A DNA stretch of 64,000 nt from Cristatella mucedo (GCA_009760855.2 WPIO01000049.1:1-64000), one strand, 5' to 3'; counted from the first letter of the stretch, positions 38,165-50,570 are shown. Translations and numbers: made by a program. The notes: generated from the letters alone by a model not told the origin.

Positions 38165-38462
38165 AGGCCTCGAACCAGCCCCAAATTCTTTGGAGACCGC
38201 GCCTTTAGTTGTCTGCTTCCAAAGCCTGGAACTCACTTCCGAATCGGGTCGTGATAACCCGCTATCGGCTGAAATAGAACTAAAAACGCAGCTTTTCCTC
38301 AAGGCATTTCATGGGTCCTCGCAAATTATCCTTCGTGCGTTTGTGCGTGCTGACGCTGTGCGTGTTAGGCCTAGCTATATTGACACGCTTTTTTGCAACA
38401 TATGTGATGGGCTTAGAAAGAGATCGCGTTCTCTGGGGGCCCAATTCATATGCATTATTATA
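38165..38462 (+). mobile_element. Old LINE-A 3' end
   Basis: Coding end (CTTTGGAGACCGCGCCTTTA, AAAGCCTGGAACTCACTTCC), a shortened 3' UTR and a decayed hairpin and tail. Confidence 0.75.
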
Positions 38463-38467
38463 ATTTT

Positions 38468-38620
38468 GCCGAGCTGGTTCATCCCAGTGATTAAGGCGCT
38501 CGCCTTTGACGACCGAGATCAGGGTGGATGCATTTGATGACTGCGGTCGTGGGCTACATTAGTATTCGGCAGCCCTGCTATCTGAAACTTATAAAGTGAA
38601 GATGGCCATATATTGGAGCG
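38468..38620 (+). mobile_element. Degraded tRNA-derived SINE
   Basis: A-box-like GAGCTGGTTCATCCCAGTGATTA, then a B-box region GCGGTCGTGGGCT. The head resembles SINE-1. The distal part does not carry the LINE-A hairpin, so it is either truncated or another subfamily. It lies directly behind an old LINE-A tail. Confidence 0.55.
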
Positions 38621-38899
38621 TTTTGCAATTAATCTCTTTTTCAGTGCGAAGTCGTGCTCGCGACCCTTGTAGCGTAGCACACCAGCCCCTTATGTCGCGC
38701 AATAGATCTCCGAACTGTTTTCGGGCGCTGTAGTCGTTGCTCCTTGTTTGTGAGAAGCCCAGCCTGCACAGCAGGGCACTTTCAGCATGGCGTTCCAGAC
38801 TTGAGCAAGTACTCTATTGTGAAGCCTTTACTTGATTGGAGTCAGTCGGAGCTCTCAGCAAAACCCAGCCCCCATCATTGAAGGATATATTTAAAGAGC

Positions 38900-41800
38900 A
38901 CGTCTAAAAGATTGTCTTTCAATCTTTGTGCCTACTGTGCCTTTAGATTTAACCGACTGGTTTCTCATTCTTTCACGCCCCTACGTCAATCAAAATGGAG
39001 GTGGACTTGCTATTATCGTTCGCCTGAAATTCAACTTCAGGCCGTTTGCAGCACCTCGAAGCAGTCTTTTGAATCGATTGTCTTGATTTCACTCGAAAAC
39101 AAGCTACCGGTGGTGGCAGTAGTTTATCCCCACCATGTACTAAACCCTCCTTTATCAGATTTCTCCGATCTCATTTCGATTCTGTGTGAGAGAAATCGAT
39201 CCTTCCTCGCTATGGATGATTTCAACATTCACTTTGATAACTTGTCTGACGCCTTCAGCACTGAATTTCGTGCATTGACTGACTCATTGTCTTTTGTGGC
39301 TCATGTGCATGGCCCAACTCACATCAACGGTCACCCACTCGACCAATTTTTTTCATACAGCCACTCACTTTATCATAACCGATTATTACCAAATCCTGCT
39401 TATTTGACCACATGCAAATCTCAGTCAGTCTACAATGTGTGCATTCCTCCCCCTCCTCTAAAATCACCTGTGAATCACGAAACTTCAATACTCTCGACAT
39501 CGATGCTGTCCGTACGAGAATATCTGCCTTTCCTCTGCAGCTCAGTCCCCCTTCCGATCTGTCATCATTGGTAGATAGCTACAACACGACACTACCTGAC
39601 ATGCTCAACGAGTTTGCACCTCTGACTAAGCTCCCTGTGCCGCCATGCATAGACGGCCTATGGTTTACCAGACATTAAACTAGCTAGGTCTCCTAAGCTC
39701 AAGCTTGAAAAAAACATAAAAGATCAGGATTGACTACACATCGATAGGCATATGAGGACTACTGTAGCACGTACCAATCGATCCTAGCAAAGGCCAAGTC
39801 TAGCGTCTATAAAAACGTTGTTGAACCACACATGCACAATTAAAAAAATACTGATTTCAACGATCAACCATCTCCTCAACCACTCCCAGGTTAGCTCCTT
39901 GCCTGGTGATCCCTGTGATGCTCTAGCTGATCGCTTCTTTAGGTTCTGTGTAGAGAAGGTTAAAAACGCACCTATTTATGACAGCATTTAGTAAGTCCCT
40001 GTGATTCGTCCTGTATGTGCTTATGCGAGCTGACACTGTTGGGTGCTGCCACTAACCACACTTGCATGCTGACCTTGTGCAGGTCACCACTAACCATTTA
40101 ATCGCATTGTTTATTAAGCATAATACCTCTCATCATTCGATCGTGTTTCCTTTGCAGCAAATGTAAAGTGCCTAGAACGAGATTGAGTTCACTGGGGGTG
40201 CTTTATCAAATGTATTATTATTATTATAAGATAGACTAAATCAGAGAGTCCATCCCTGCGATGGCATCTCCATTAGAATGATGTCCCTCAATTTCTGGCT
40301 GCACCTCAATATCTACATTCAAGCAGGTCACCAGTGATCTCGTCCTGAAGTTCATATCCCAATCAAATAGAACAAGTCCTTTGGACCCTATTCCCACTGT
40401 CCTGCTCCTACGTTGCATTGATCTGGTGCTGCCATGCATAACTAACACCATTAACATGTCATTAGCCTCAGATCATGTCCCAGCACCTCTCAAAAAAAGC
40501 TGTAGTCAGGGCACTTCTAAAGAAAGCGACACTAGAACAAGAGAACTTGAGCAACTACTGCCCAGTCTCCCTTCTAACATTCCTATCAAAGACACTGGAA
40601 CGAGTCGTGGCAGACCAGCTGAACTCATATATTGAAACTGCAAACCTTGCTACTAAGTTCCAGTCTGGCTTTAGAGCTAATCACTCCACAGAGTCAGCAT
40701 TGCTTCAGGTGTACAACGATATACTTAGGAATGCAGACATGGGTAGAGTATCTCTGCATGTTTTGCTCGATCTTTCGGCAGTTTTTGATACTATCGATCA
40801 CCAAGTCCTTCTTGAGCACCTCTCATCTCGCCTGAGCATCACTGGCACTGCTCTGCAATGGTTCAGGTCCTATCTCAGTGGGAGAATCCAGAGTTTTGTC
40901 GTGAATGGACAAAGATCATCCGAGGTACCTCTGAAATATGGGGTACCTCGTGGTTCGGTGCTAGTTCCGGTTCTTTTCACGGTACTTACGCTCCCTCTTG
41001 CCCATGTGATTGCTAAGCACAATCTAGGTTTTCACTTCTATGTGGATGACACTCAGTTGTGCCTTTGCTTTGATCCCTCCCTGCCTTCGGGCATGTCGAA
41101 TTCTCTCAACTCCCTTGCTGCATGTACTGATGACATCTGCACATGGATGGCAGCAAATTTCCTAAAATTAAATGATGATAAAACCAGCTTACTAGTTAAA
41201 TGCAAACCAAGTTTGATTCAATAATTGGAAAAGCTGACGCTCAAAATCGGCTCTGCCAGCATACTTCCTGCTGAATCTGCACAAAATGTAGGTGTCATGT
41301 ACCAAAAAGACCTTTCGTTGGACGACCACATCAGCTCCACAATCAAGTCTGCCTACTTTCAGCTACATAACATTGCTAACGTTCGGGCTTGTTTAGATAA
41401 GGATACCACATCCAAGTTGGTCCATGCATTTGTGACATCCCGTAATGACTTCTGTAACTCACTGCTTGATGGCCTACCGGCATGTGCAGTCAGGTGCTTA
41501 CAGCTGGTGCAATACTCTGCAGCTAGGCTTGTCTGTCGCGAGTGTCGACGTTGCCAAATCACACCCCTCCTTGCCGACCTGCACTGGCTAGCAGTCAAGC
41601 AACGGATCGACTTCAAGATTATATCACTCACTTTTAGGTCCCCTTGTTCTTTGGCTCCAGCCTACCTATCAGATCTAATGCCCCACCAGGCCAAGCATCG
41701 TACGGCCCGTTTTTCTGAAACTATCTGTTTACCTATACCTTGTATTTAGGTCGTATGCTCCCAGAGCTTGGAACTCACTCCCAACTTGTTTCACGACATC

Positions 41801-42090
41801 CCCTGACTTGACCACATTTTAAAAGAAACAAAAAAACACCTATTTATGACAGTTTTTAGTCCCTGTGCTTCATCCTGTATGTGCTTATGCATGCTGATAC
41901 TGTTGCATGCTGCCACTAATCACACTTGCATGCTGACCCTGTGCATGTCACCACTAACCATGTTACTCATGTTGTCTTTCAAGCATGCTACCACTAACCA
42001 TTCGATCGTGTCTTCTTTGCAGCAAATGTAAAGTGCCTATAAAGAGATTGAGTTCACTGAGGGTGCTATACAAAGTGTATTAGTACTAGT
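38900..42090 (+). mobile_element. LINE-A, longest copy (endonuclease, RT, C-terminus, tail)
   Basis: Endonuclease part at 38912-39690 (MDDFNIHFDN; partner motif near HINGHPLDQFF), connecting region to about 39958, a nested LINE-A 3' end at 39958-40228, then the reverse transcriptase at 40475-41224 and C-terminal part at 41225-41749. RT motif A is LLDLSAVFDTID, motif B VPRGSVLVPVLF (normally PQGSVLGPLLF) and motif C FYVDDTQL (other copies have YADD). The 3' UTR, hairpin and a poor tail end near 42085. Stops interrupt several places, including 41223. The 5' end is truncated inside the endonuclease. It no longer encodes a complete protein. Confidence 0.9.
39958..40228 (+). mobile_element. LINE-A 3' end nested in another LINE-A
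   Basis: A complete short 3' end (coding tail, 3' UTR, hairpin, ATT tail) interrupts the ORF2 of the surrounding copy. Host ORF2 resumes at about 40229 in related coding sequence. Same orientation as the host. Confidence 0.85.
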
Positions 42091-42998
42091 AGTAATAGTG
42101 AGTGGAGAAGCAGCACATCTGAACGTAAAGAACCACACTTAGCAACGGTCGCTGACTTTGAGAATGTGGCGTCTTGACTCAGTGGACATCTAGCAACTAA
42201 TTGCAGTCCCAGTTTTGTCGTGCCAAATTATGCCCCGTGCCAGGTGTTCAGACTTTACGATCCATGTCGTAGTTTTGAGTCCAGTAACATCCAATTCTGT
42301 ACTGGCCACAGCAAGCGCTGTCAAAGGCTAATTGACTGCTAAACAAATGAGGTGGTTCCCCATGTAATGAATAGATAAAATAAGTGCAAATAAATTAAGG
42401 GCTTAGTACAAAAAACCACTGAAAAAATGAGTCAAACAATTGATGCTTTAGGAAGACCTTTCAAAAGACTAAAATAGACCTAGGAACCGCTCCTAAGCAT
42501 GAAAACCCAATTTAACACCGAAGTAAACCGGAGGCAGCATATCTAAAAAGTAACAAATTTAAATATATCTGCTTACTATGCGACTATTTCATCAACTTGT
42601 TGAATCTTGGCATATCGAGGTTCATGTCAACAGCAAGTTGAGGTGCATATTTCAACCGAAAACCCGCTTCCTATACAGTCTACCCCTTTGTGCCTTGTAA
42701 ATTCCATAGCTTGGTCAACACTCTACCAATCAACAGGGAATTCGGGATATGAGTTGTGTTTTACTTTCAGATCAGTTACCTAGTTCTTCTTTGTAGTGGG
42801 TTTAGTAAATGTCGTTATAAATCCTCTTATGCATCATTAAAATTGATTGTCTGCATTATCATCCTTAATACACATTGCATTCAGCAACCAACACGGGAAA
42901 TTATTGGGTAATTGATGCACAAGCCGAGCTAAACTTAAATTTAAATCGTCTGTCGATCGGGAAAAATTACCAAGCATTGAAATTAACAAGGCGCAAAG
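42091..42998. other. Unassigned
   Basis: Unique-looking sequence without a supported gene or repeat. Confidence 0.4.
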
Positions 42999-43726
42999 GT
43001 AATAATAATAATGCACTTGATAAAGCGCCCTCAGAGAACTCAATCTCTTTCTAGGCACTTTACATTTGCTGCAAAGGGACATGCAATTGAATGGTAAGTA
43101 AAATCATGCTTGAAAAACAAACAAAATGAATAACATGGTTAGGGGTGACATGCACAGGGTCAGCATGCAAATATGGTTAGTGGCAGCATGCACAGTGTTA
43201 GCACGAATAAGCACATGAAGGACGAATCACGGGGACCCACTAAATGCTGTCCTAAATAGGTGTGTTTTTAAGTTCCTTTTAAATGTGGTCAGGTCAGGGG
43301 ATGTTCTGACGCAGGTCGGAAGGGAGTTCCAGGCTTTGGGAGCATACGAACTAAATGCACGGTCTCCAAAGGATTTAAGGTTTGTACGAGGTATTTGTAG
43401 ACTGTTGGATTCCGAAAAGCGGGTGGTACGATGCTTGGCCTGGTGGGGGAGTAGATCTGAGAGATAGGCTGGACCCATAGCATGAAGGGACCTAAAAGTG
43501 AGCGACAAACCCTTGTAGTCAATCCGTTGCTTGACTGGTAGCCAGTTCTGGTCGGGAAGAAGTGGTGTGATGGGGCAATTGCGCCGCTCACGACAGACAA
43601 GCCTAGCTGCCGAGTTTTGCACCAGCTGCAATCGCCTGATTGCACATGCTGGTCGGCCAGCAAGCAGTGAATTACAGAAGTCAAGGCGGGATGTCACAAG
43701 TGCATGGACCAACTTTGACGTGGTAT
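42999..43726 (-). mobile_element. LINE-A 3' half with intact C-terminal frame
   Basis: On the minus strand, the ORF2 C-terminus is open for 161 codons (43712-43227), reading [18 protein letters not shown] to FRTAFSGSP. The 3' UTR, hairpin and ATT tail end at 42999. It is one of the least mutated copies. The 5' truncation point is near 43726. Confidence 0.9.
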
Positions 43727-43849
43727 TCTATGCATGCTCTATGCTCTATGCATATAACTTTGCATTCCATTACTTGAGAACTCGTCAGCTGAATGCTGTG
43801 AAATATTGAGATACACTCCAAACACAGTGTTCTATGATGTGCAGTGGTT

Positions 43850-44045
43850 GTAGAGCTTGTTCAGGTGCATGACCGTGATAGCCCAGGAGGTAAGGTGCTC
43901 GCTCTGCACAAACGAGGTTCGAATCCTGCATATATCCTGTTATGGGTTCGAATCCTGCAGTTGGTGCATCTTAATTGCCAACTGCAATGGGCAGAGATCG
44001 CCGTTAAGGTATTTTTGGTGCTTTACAAATGAGGCCAACCAAATT
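43850..44045 (+). mobile_element. SINE-2 candidate, tRNA-like head with duplicated B box
   Basis: A box TAGCCCAGGAGGTAAGG, an anticodon-like GTGC-loop-GCAC stem, and a B box GGTTCGAATCC. The B-box segment GGTTCGAATCCTGCA occurs twice, 27 bases apart. The tail reads GTGCTTTACAAATGAGGC, like 45100-45236. U33 is missing from the anticodon loop, so this is not a working tRNA. Confidence 0.6.
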
Positions 44046-44160
44046 AGCTAATATGACAGTGGATTGCAGTAATTTTTTAGATCAGGGAAGCCCAGTATGT
44101 GAACAGTAAGAGCGACCCTGCTGGTTCTTTAAAAACTAACACCCGTTTAAAGACACCAAT

Positions 44161-44218
44161 CTACCTGAAGGAAGCCCAACATCTAAATCTAAATCTACCT
44201 GAAGGAAGCCCAACACTG
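44161..44218 (+). repeat. Short tandem duplication
   Basis: CTACCTGAAGGAAGCCCAACA occurs twice, 35 bases apart, with an ATCTAA repeat between. Confidence 0.8.
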
Positions 44219-44333
44219 AATGCAGCGACACGTGGTATCGGAGATATTCCTATATAGACTAGCCTAACGAAGTTGTTCGGGAAAAATAATGTATCCTGAA
44301 AAAACAGTATTATACAACATATTTGCACCTTGC

Positions 44334-44518
44334 TGCAAAGCACCAAGGTAGACACTGCAGACCAAATGTTCTAGAAAACTTGGAGCTGGCAATGGTACGG
44401 CATGATCTCTCGCAGCATCGATTAGCAGACTTTCGTCCATGGTAACTTTGATGGCACCTTGCTTGACCGAATCCTGGCTCGGAATTTTTGTCACCAGGTA
44501 TATAACATATCTATACAT
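44334..44518 (-). CDS. Exon-like segment, possibly C-terminal part of a beta-hydroxyacid dehydrogenase
   Basis: On the minus strand a frame reads KVTMDESLLIDAARDHAVPL then PAPSFLEHL and VYLGALQQ. The order (K..., A-A-R, VPLP, then a helix) recalls the C-terminal helical domain of beta-hydroxyacid dehydrogenases. The segment is short and the key Lys cannot be checked against neighbouring exons. It could end at a donor after CAGCAAG, or read on to a stop at 44264. Neighbouring exons not found. Confidence 0.25.
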
Positions 44519-45099
44519 GACAATAGTAATACCTGTTAGCAGGCATCTTGTTTTAAAAACAGCGCAGAAGTGACTTGTTTAACTTGCTAACCTTAGAATC
44601 TACTGCAAAGTCATCTCGAGAATGATTTTTTTATTTGCAAAACAGAAGATGATGGCAGAAACAACAAGATTATGTTCAAGGCTAGCGTTTTACTTAACGT
44701 CAAGAATGCCGTGGCAACAATATAGCCATTATTATTTTGCCTGGCAACACATATCTTATGGACTTGGGTTTATTGGATATTTACAAGCACTAACTTTTAG
44801 CAGAGTGAACAGACCGTCGTGAGGTCATCTAAAATGCTTCGCAAATTTTTTACTTGTACACTCACATACTAAAGGCCATCTCGAGAGGCATATGCATATG
44901 CAATCAAATTACGAATAGATTGCATGCTGATCATGGTTGGAATGATAGAAAATGAGTGCCCAAACATGCAAAACTCTACATCACCGACAACTCATCGAAT
45001 GCCCATCATGTAGCAGAGATATATGCCCACCATGTATACTAAATGCATGTACGAACTCTCATCGTAGAGCTTATAAAAGAACCCCACTGGATATCTAAC
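44519..45099. other. Unassigned
   Basis: No supported gene. Further exons of the minus-strand segment at 44334-44518 may lie here but I cannot define them. Confidence 0.35.
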
Positions 45100-45236
45100 C
45101 ATTAAGAGATGCTTGAACTTCATGAGCCGGGTCGTGGGTACGAGTCTAGCAGCAGACAATCCTGTATTGCCAGCTACATGCGGGTAATAGCCGCGAAGGC
45201 AATTCTGCCACTTTATAAATGAGGCTGTTGACTCAG
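45100..45236 (+). mobile_element. SINE-2 candidate
   Basis: A tRNA-like head with a B-box-like GTCGTGGGTACGAGTCT, and a tail GCCACTTTATAAATGAGGC shared with 43850-44045 (and less well with 23845-23998). Confidence 0.55.
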
Positions 45237-45372
45237 CCTACCTCTACTTTATTTTTTATACTTGACTCTCCACTTGGGGTCCATCTCCTGGGGCGTCAGT
45301 AGTCAAAAAACTATTTTATTGATTACCCACTATGCTTTTTACTATCACGGCTCCCAAGCTTGACACTTTAAG

Positions 45373-45641
45373 CTATTTAGGACAGCATTTAGTGGGTCCC
45401 TGTGATTCGTCTTTGATTTGCTTATGCGTGCTGACACTGCGCATGCTGCCACTAACCACATTTGCATGCTGACCCTGTGCATGTCACCCCTAACCATATT
45501 ATTCATCTCGTTTGTTTTTCAAGCATGATTTTACTTACCATTCAATTGCATTTCACTCTACAGCAAATGTAAAGCGCCTAGAGAGAGATTGAGTTCTCTG
45601 AGGGCGCTTTATCAAGTGAATTATTATTATTATTATTATTA
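45373..45641 (+). mobile_element. Young LINE-A 3' end
   Basis: Starts within the last codons of ORF2 (CTATTTAGGACAGCATTTAG), then 3' UTR, near-consensus hairpin and ATT tail. Confidence 0.9.
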
Positions 45642-45845
45642 GTGATGGCTGGCTGAGGTGTCTAGCTATCTCGGACAAAACCAAGATGGATTTCAGGAAG
45701 CTTGGCCACCAGATACAAAATCCTGGCCTGCCACTCTTTGACCCTGGGTCTGAAACATAAACAGACAACATACATAACAGTAATAGCGCTAGTAATAAAA
45801 CATGTGTACAGTAACCTGACAACTAAGTCTATCTCGGCACATTAC

Positions 45846-46862
45846 ATATTCTGAAGAAGCATCTTAACTGATTAGTGATGGCGTGCACAATTTCAGCGAG
45901 CAAGAGCTAAACAAAGGTAGTTCACACAGAAAGTGAATGCTTAAAGGGTCATAACAGTATTTGGCTGCCTTTTTAATGGCAAGTCACTAGATACGACGTT
46001 AGTGGGTGGTTAGTTCAAAGGTTTTAGAGCATAAGAGATGAAGACACATCTCCAAAGGATTTGAGGTTGGCTAGTGGCAAAGCTAAGAACCTGAGTCAGA
46101 GTAAGTGAAAGCATGAGGTAAGCTTCAGAAAGGTTAGTTGGAGCAAACTGAAGGGGCCCAAAAACAAGTCATTATACTAGCAGTCTACCCACCGGTTGCT
46201 GGATGAGGAGCCTGTTCAGGTCCATGCAAAGTGACATCTTGAGGCAATGGTGACATGCACTACAGACGACCTTAGCTGCCGAGTTCTGCACCAACTGTTA
46301 CGCATATTATTACACAAAACAGAATACCTGCAAGTGGAGAATTACAGAAGCCTATATGGGCATCACAAATGGGTGAACAAGCTTGATTATGGAGTCCTTA
46401 TTGAAGCAGACCCAAATTGCAGGAGCACTTTACTGCAAAGCTGATGTGTTCATATAGTGACAGGCCATTTGGAACAAGACACCCAGATTCCACCCAAATG
46501 CTGCAATAGCTATGCCGTTCAAGCCCATTTTGAGGCATAGGCTTCAAGTTTCTGAATAATACTAGCTTTGCCTGTAATATTGATTGTTGGCTGTATCGCC
46601 ATCCAATTTGAAAAAGTTTGAAGCCATCCAAGTGCAGATGTTAGCAAAACAACTGCAAGGAAGTCGGGAGAGTTGAACACAGTGGAAGCCAGTGAGGAAT
46701 CAAATCGCAAATACAGCAGTATGTCCTTAAAATAAAATGAAAGCCCAGATCGTGCATGGCAATTATAAAGGCAAGAGGAGAGTACACATCATTTTAAATA
46801 GAAGTGGACCTAGGGTAGATCCCTGAACGATCCTAGAACAAGTAACCTTATCCTGAAATCCA
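45846..46862 (-). mobile_element. Old LINE-A copy reaching into RT
   Basis: Minus strand: near 46850-46800 the frame reads RIVQGSTLGPLLF, which is RT motif B, followed by degraded palm and C-terminal coding, then the 3' UTR remnant to 45846. Its 5' edge meets the plus-strand copy at 46877, so the two are nearly head to head. Confidence 0.7.
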
Positions 46863-46876
46863 TCCCACAGTCGAAG

Positions 46877-48690
46877 ATGACTATTACTCCTCTAGACCCC
46901 ATTCCCATTGTGATACTCCTAAAATGCATAGATCTACTTCTGCCATGCATAACAAACATAATAAATATGTTCTTAGCCTCAGGTTATGTCCATGCACCTT
47001 TCCAAAAGGCTGTTGTTAGGCCACTAATTAAGAAAGCAACATTGGACCATGAGAGCTTGAGACACGAGTAGTGGCAGATGAGCAGAGCTCTAATTTTGAA
47101 ACCTCAAATATTTTCCACTAAGTTCCAGTCTGGATTTAGGGCTAATCACTCCAGAGTCAGCATTGCTTTGGGTGTATTACAACCTTCTAATGAATGCTGA
47201 CTCAGGTAGAGTTTCTCTGCTTGTCGTGCTCGATCTTTCGGCAGCGTTTGATACAATTGACCACAAAGTCCTTCTTGGCAGCCTCTCACTTCGCCTGGGA
47301 ATCACTGGCACAGCACAGCAATTGTTCAGATCCAATCTCAGTGGGTGACTCGAGTATTGATGTGAACAAAGATCATCCGAGGAATCTGAAATACGGGGCA
47401 CCTCAGGGCTCTGAGCTCGATCTGCTTCTTGTCATAGTTTATACTCCTCTCTCTCTTGTTGATGTGATCGCCAAGAACAATATAGGCTTTCACTTCTATG
47501 CAGATGGCACTCAGTTGTACCTTTGCTTTTATCCCTTCCAACCCTCAGGCACGTCAAATTCTCTACACACCCTTGCTGTATGTATTGCTAACCGCTCGAT
47601 CGTGCTTCCATTGCAGCAAATGTAAAGTAACTAGAAAGAGATTCTATGAGAATGCTATATCAATGTATTATTACTACTATTATTATTTCTGACACACACA
47701 CACACATAGATGACAGAAAATTTTCTAAAATTAAATGATGGCAAAACCAGCTTACTAGTTATGGGTATACCAAGTGTGACTCCGAAACTGGAAAGATTAT
47801 CGCCCAAAATCGGCTCCGCCAGCCTATCTCCTGCAGTATCTGCACATAATCTAAGTGTTCTTTCCAAAGTGACCTTTCACGAGATGATCGCACCAGCTCC
47901 ACAGTCAAGTCGCGTTCTTTCATTTGCCTACCATTGCTAAAATTCGGACTTGCTTAGACAAGGATGCTACACCCAAATTGGTCCAAACATTTGTAACATT
48001 CCATCTGGGCTTCAGTAACTCACTGCTTGCTGGTCTACCTGCATGTGCAATCAGGTCCTTACATTTGGGGCAAAACTCTGCAGCTAGGCTAGTCTTTCGT
48101 GAGCCTCACAGTTGCTACATCACAGTACTTCTGACCGACCTGCACTGGCTCCCAATCAAGCAGCATATTGACCTCAAGGTTCTGTCAATAACTTTTATAT
48201 CCCTCAATTCTTTTGATCCAGCTTATCTGTCAGAACTAATCCCCACCAAGCCAAGCATAGCACATCCTGTTGTCCTGACTCAAATCACTTAGCTATACCT
48301 CGTACGAGCCTCAAAACCTTTGGAGACCGTACTTTTACTTCACATGCTCCCAAGGCATGAAACTCACTTCCGACTAACGTCACGATATCCCCTGACATGA
48401 CATTTAAAAAGAAGCTTAAAGCATACGTGTGTTTATAACAGCGTTTAATGGGTCCTAATGATGAGTCCTTTGTGTGCTTGTGTGTGATGACACTGTGCCT
48501 GCTGCTACTAACCACATCTAAATTTTGACCTTTGCATGTCCGACTAACAATGCTAGGCTTGGCATTGCGAATGTTATCACTAACCATTTGGCCATGCTTT
48601 CGTTCGACACCTGTAAAGTGACTAGAAAGAGATTCAGTTCTCTGTGGATGCTATACACATGTATTATCATTATTATTATTATTATTATCC
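46877..48690 (+). mobile_element. LINE-A copy: RT, C-terminus and tail, with nested fragment
   Basis: It begins in the pre-RT region (PLDPIPIVILLKCIDLLLP) and continues through motif A (LLDLSAAFDTIDHK, in the frame at 47163), a damaged motif B and motif C region, an interruption at 47588-47690, then the thumb and C-terminal coding (FLKLNDGKTSLL onward), 3' UTR, hairpin and ATT tail near 48690. Frames are broken by stops and shifts. Confidence 0.85.
47588..47690 (+). mobile_element. Minimal LINE-A tail nested in LINE-A RT
   Basis: Last ~100 bases of LINE-A (CAGCAAATGTAAAG, damaged hairpin, ATT/ACT tail) inserted in the RT of the host copy. A (CA)7 run follows at 47693. Confidence 0.8.
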
Positions 48691-49600
48691 CGGGATGTAT
48701 GATACTTTAAAGGCTCAGTGGACAACAGTTGGCAGTTTGTCATCTATGAAATTACATCTCCGACTGAGATAGTAGCTAAACCTATAACAGGTTCATTCCT
48801 GTCGCCATGTCAAGAATTTCCAAGGAGCGTTGCTGCAAAGGCGATAGCAGCAGCATGTTGGCATCGTATGGCTGACAGTGAGAAGTAGCAGGTCTGCAAC
48901 AAAGCCAATAGCTACAAATGTATACATCTGCTGCCATAGGATTTTCAGTAATCAAACTCGAGCTTCTGCACGATACCTTTCCTATTCTCGCGTATGTACT
49001 GAACATACATGCTTCAACTTGCCCTGCAAAAAAAGGATTCAATCCATGCATTTGTGGTTCACATATTTTCGTTTTGTTTGCTTTTGATGTGGGCTTAGCT
49101 GACTGTCAAATCCCAATTCATCCTAATCATACTTGAAGAGTGATCACGCATGATTTAACAGCCCAGAGGGCCGGCTTGGAGCACACACAAAGAAAGTTGA
49201 CAACAGCCGATTGTTATACTGGGATGCCTAGGTTCGTCTATCAGGTATTTTAGTCATTTGAAAAGCAAATAGTGATTAATCGTCTGGTAAGGAATTCGTA
49301 ACGACAACAAAGAGACTATAGAATGGTGGTAGGTGCGTTTGGGGAGCACCCTTTGTCTGCAAGGTTGTGCCACCAGAACAGGTTGAGTTGCTACAGAATT
49401 CTATGTGTGTCATTGTCATTGCTAGCCACATACCTGCTCCTAAGCACAGTAGAAAGACTGGTGGTCAGCAGGCACGATGGCCTAACACTGTGCTTCGTAA
49501 GCCTTGGCTAAACTAAATCTGTGTAGTTGTGGCCGGTTCAGTGATGGAAAAGTATGAAATAACGTTTCCTAAAAATAACTATTTATAACAATGGTTCTAC
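48691..49600. other. Unassigned; weak minus-strand open frame
   Basis: A minus-strand run 49051-48782 (89 codons) follows a good acceptor tract (CCTTTTTTTGCAG), but its product is unrecognised and no partner exon is seen. Otherwise nothing. Confidence 0.3.
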
Positions 49601-49664
49601 ATACAGACGAGTACACACACGCTCACACCCACACTCACACATACACACTACAGCAAGCACGTGT

Positions 49665-49665
<1 letters not shown>

Positions 49666-49711
<46 letters not shown>
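49666..49711. repeat. (CA)n microsatellite
   Basis: About 23 CA units, flanked by looser CACA-rich sequence from 49610 to 49790. The open frame across it is only the repeat. Confidence 0.95.
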
Positions 49712-49713
<2 letters not shown>

Positions 49714-49799
49714 GGCGCACACGATCTCGCACACTTGGCCACGTACAAACATTAGCACACACACCTGCGCTTAAGCACACGTATGCGCTAAGGCAAACA

Positions 49800-50538
49800 G
49801 TTTTTTGTGTGCACTTTCTGACGTTTTCCTGATGGCCAAGTCACATCAGGCTCAGCTTTATTTGCCCGTACGGTACATGGCTGACATGGAACAGAGTGTA
49901 GATAGAAAATGTTGCCGACTTATTAGCTGTAATCCTCGATTAAATTGAATGCAATCTCAATGAAATTGAATGCAACCTCAGTCTCCAGCAGTGCATCCAA
50001 TACCAGTTTCCTTCAGCCGCGCAGCAACATTCCCTTCGCAGAGAATACGCGTGCTGCATAAGATCGGCTTTCAGCAACACGCAGTAGGCCGCGGGCATGC
50101 ACATACAAGTAGCAAGGAGCTACACTCACAGTCGATGTAAGAAGGAATGTGGGCTGCTCACGTGCCTCCGAGGCAGTGTGTGCACAGGGCACACCGAAAT
50201 GCACCACCTGACGGCTGCACCACCTCACAGCTGCACTGCTCAAACCGAAGGGCTGCAACGGGCAGCTGTCAGACTTATCCACGCAGACATCGAAGCTGAC
50301 ATTGCTGCCTTGTTGTGTTGGCTCGTGCTGGCTTTGGCCCAGCCTGCTGGTGGATGAATGCCATCGTTTCTGCCGAACAGGACACTTTGAATCTGCTGGC
50401 ACTTACTGAGCCAGAGAGGCTGTTGCCCCAGCTTGCCGGCTGAATGGAGCAGCATTGGACGAAGAGAGACAGTCACTGTCTATCCAGTCAGTCGCACTGG
50501 CAATCAGTCGCCGCTCCCACAGCTCCTATTCTTTCCCA
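49800..50538. other. Unassigned; probable downstream region of the POLR1D-like gene
   Basis: It contains tandem short duplications (CTCAGTCTC, CACCTGACGGCTGCAC/CACCTCACAGCTGCAC near 50200). TTTATT at 49858, read on the minus strand, is an AATAAA about 800 bases after that gene's stop. Confidence 0.35.
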
Positions 50539-50570
50539 CGTGGCACCGCTCTCCTGAGAGCGGTGCCACG
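50539..50570. repeat. Perfect 15-bp palindrome
   Basis: CGTGGCACCGCTCTC and its exact inverted complement are separated by two bases. It lies 86 bases past the stop of the minus-strand POLR1D-like gene, so it may form a hairpin in its 3' UTR. Confidence 0.9.

Noticed and set aside
43870-43935. Functional tRNA gene
   Set aside because: The head is tRNA-like but lacks U33 and an acceptor stem, and has a SINE tail, so it is better called a SINE.
49583-49780. Cys/Val-rich open frame
   Set aside because: Translation of the (CA)n repeat.
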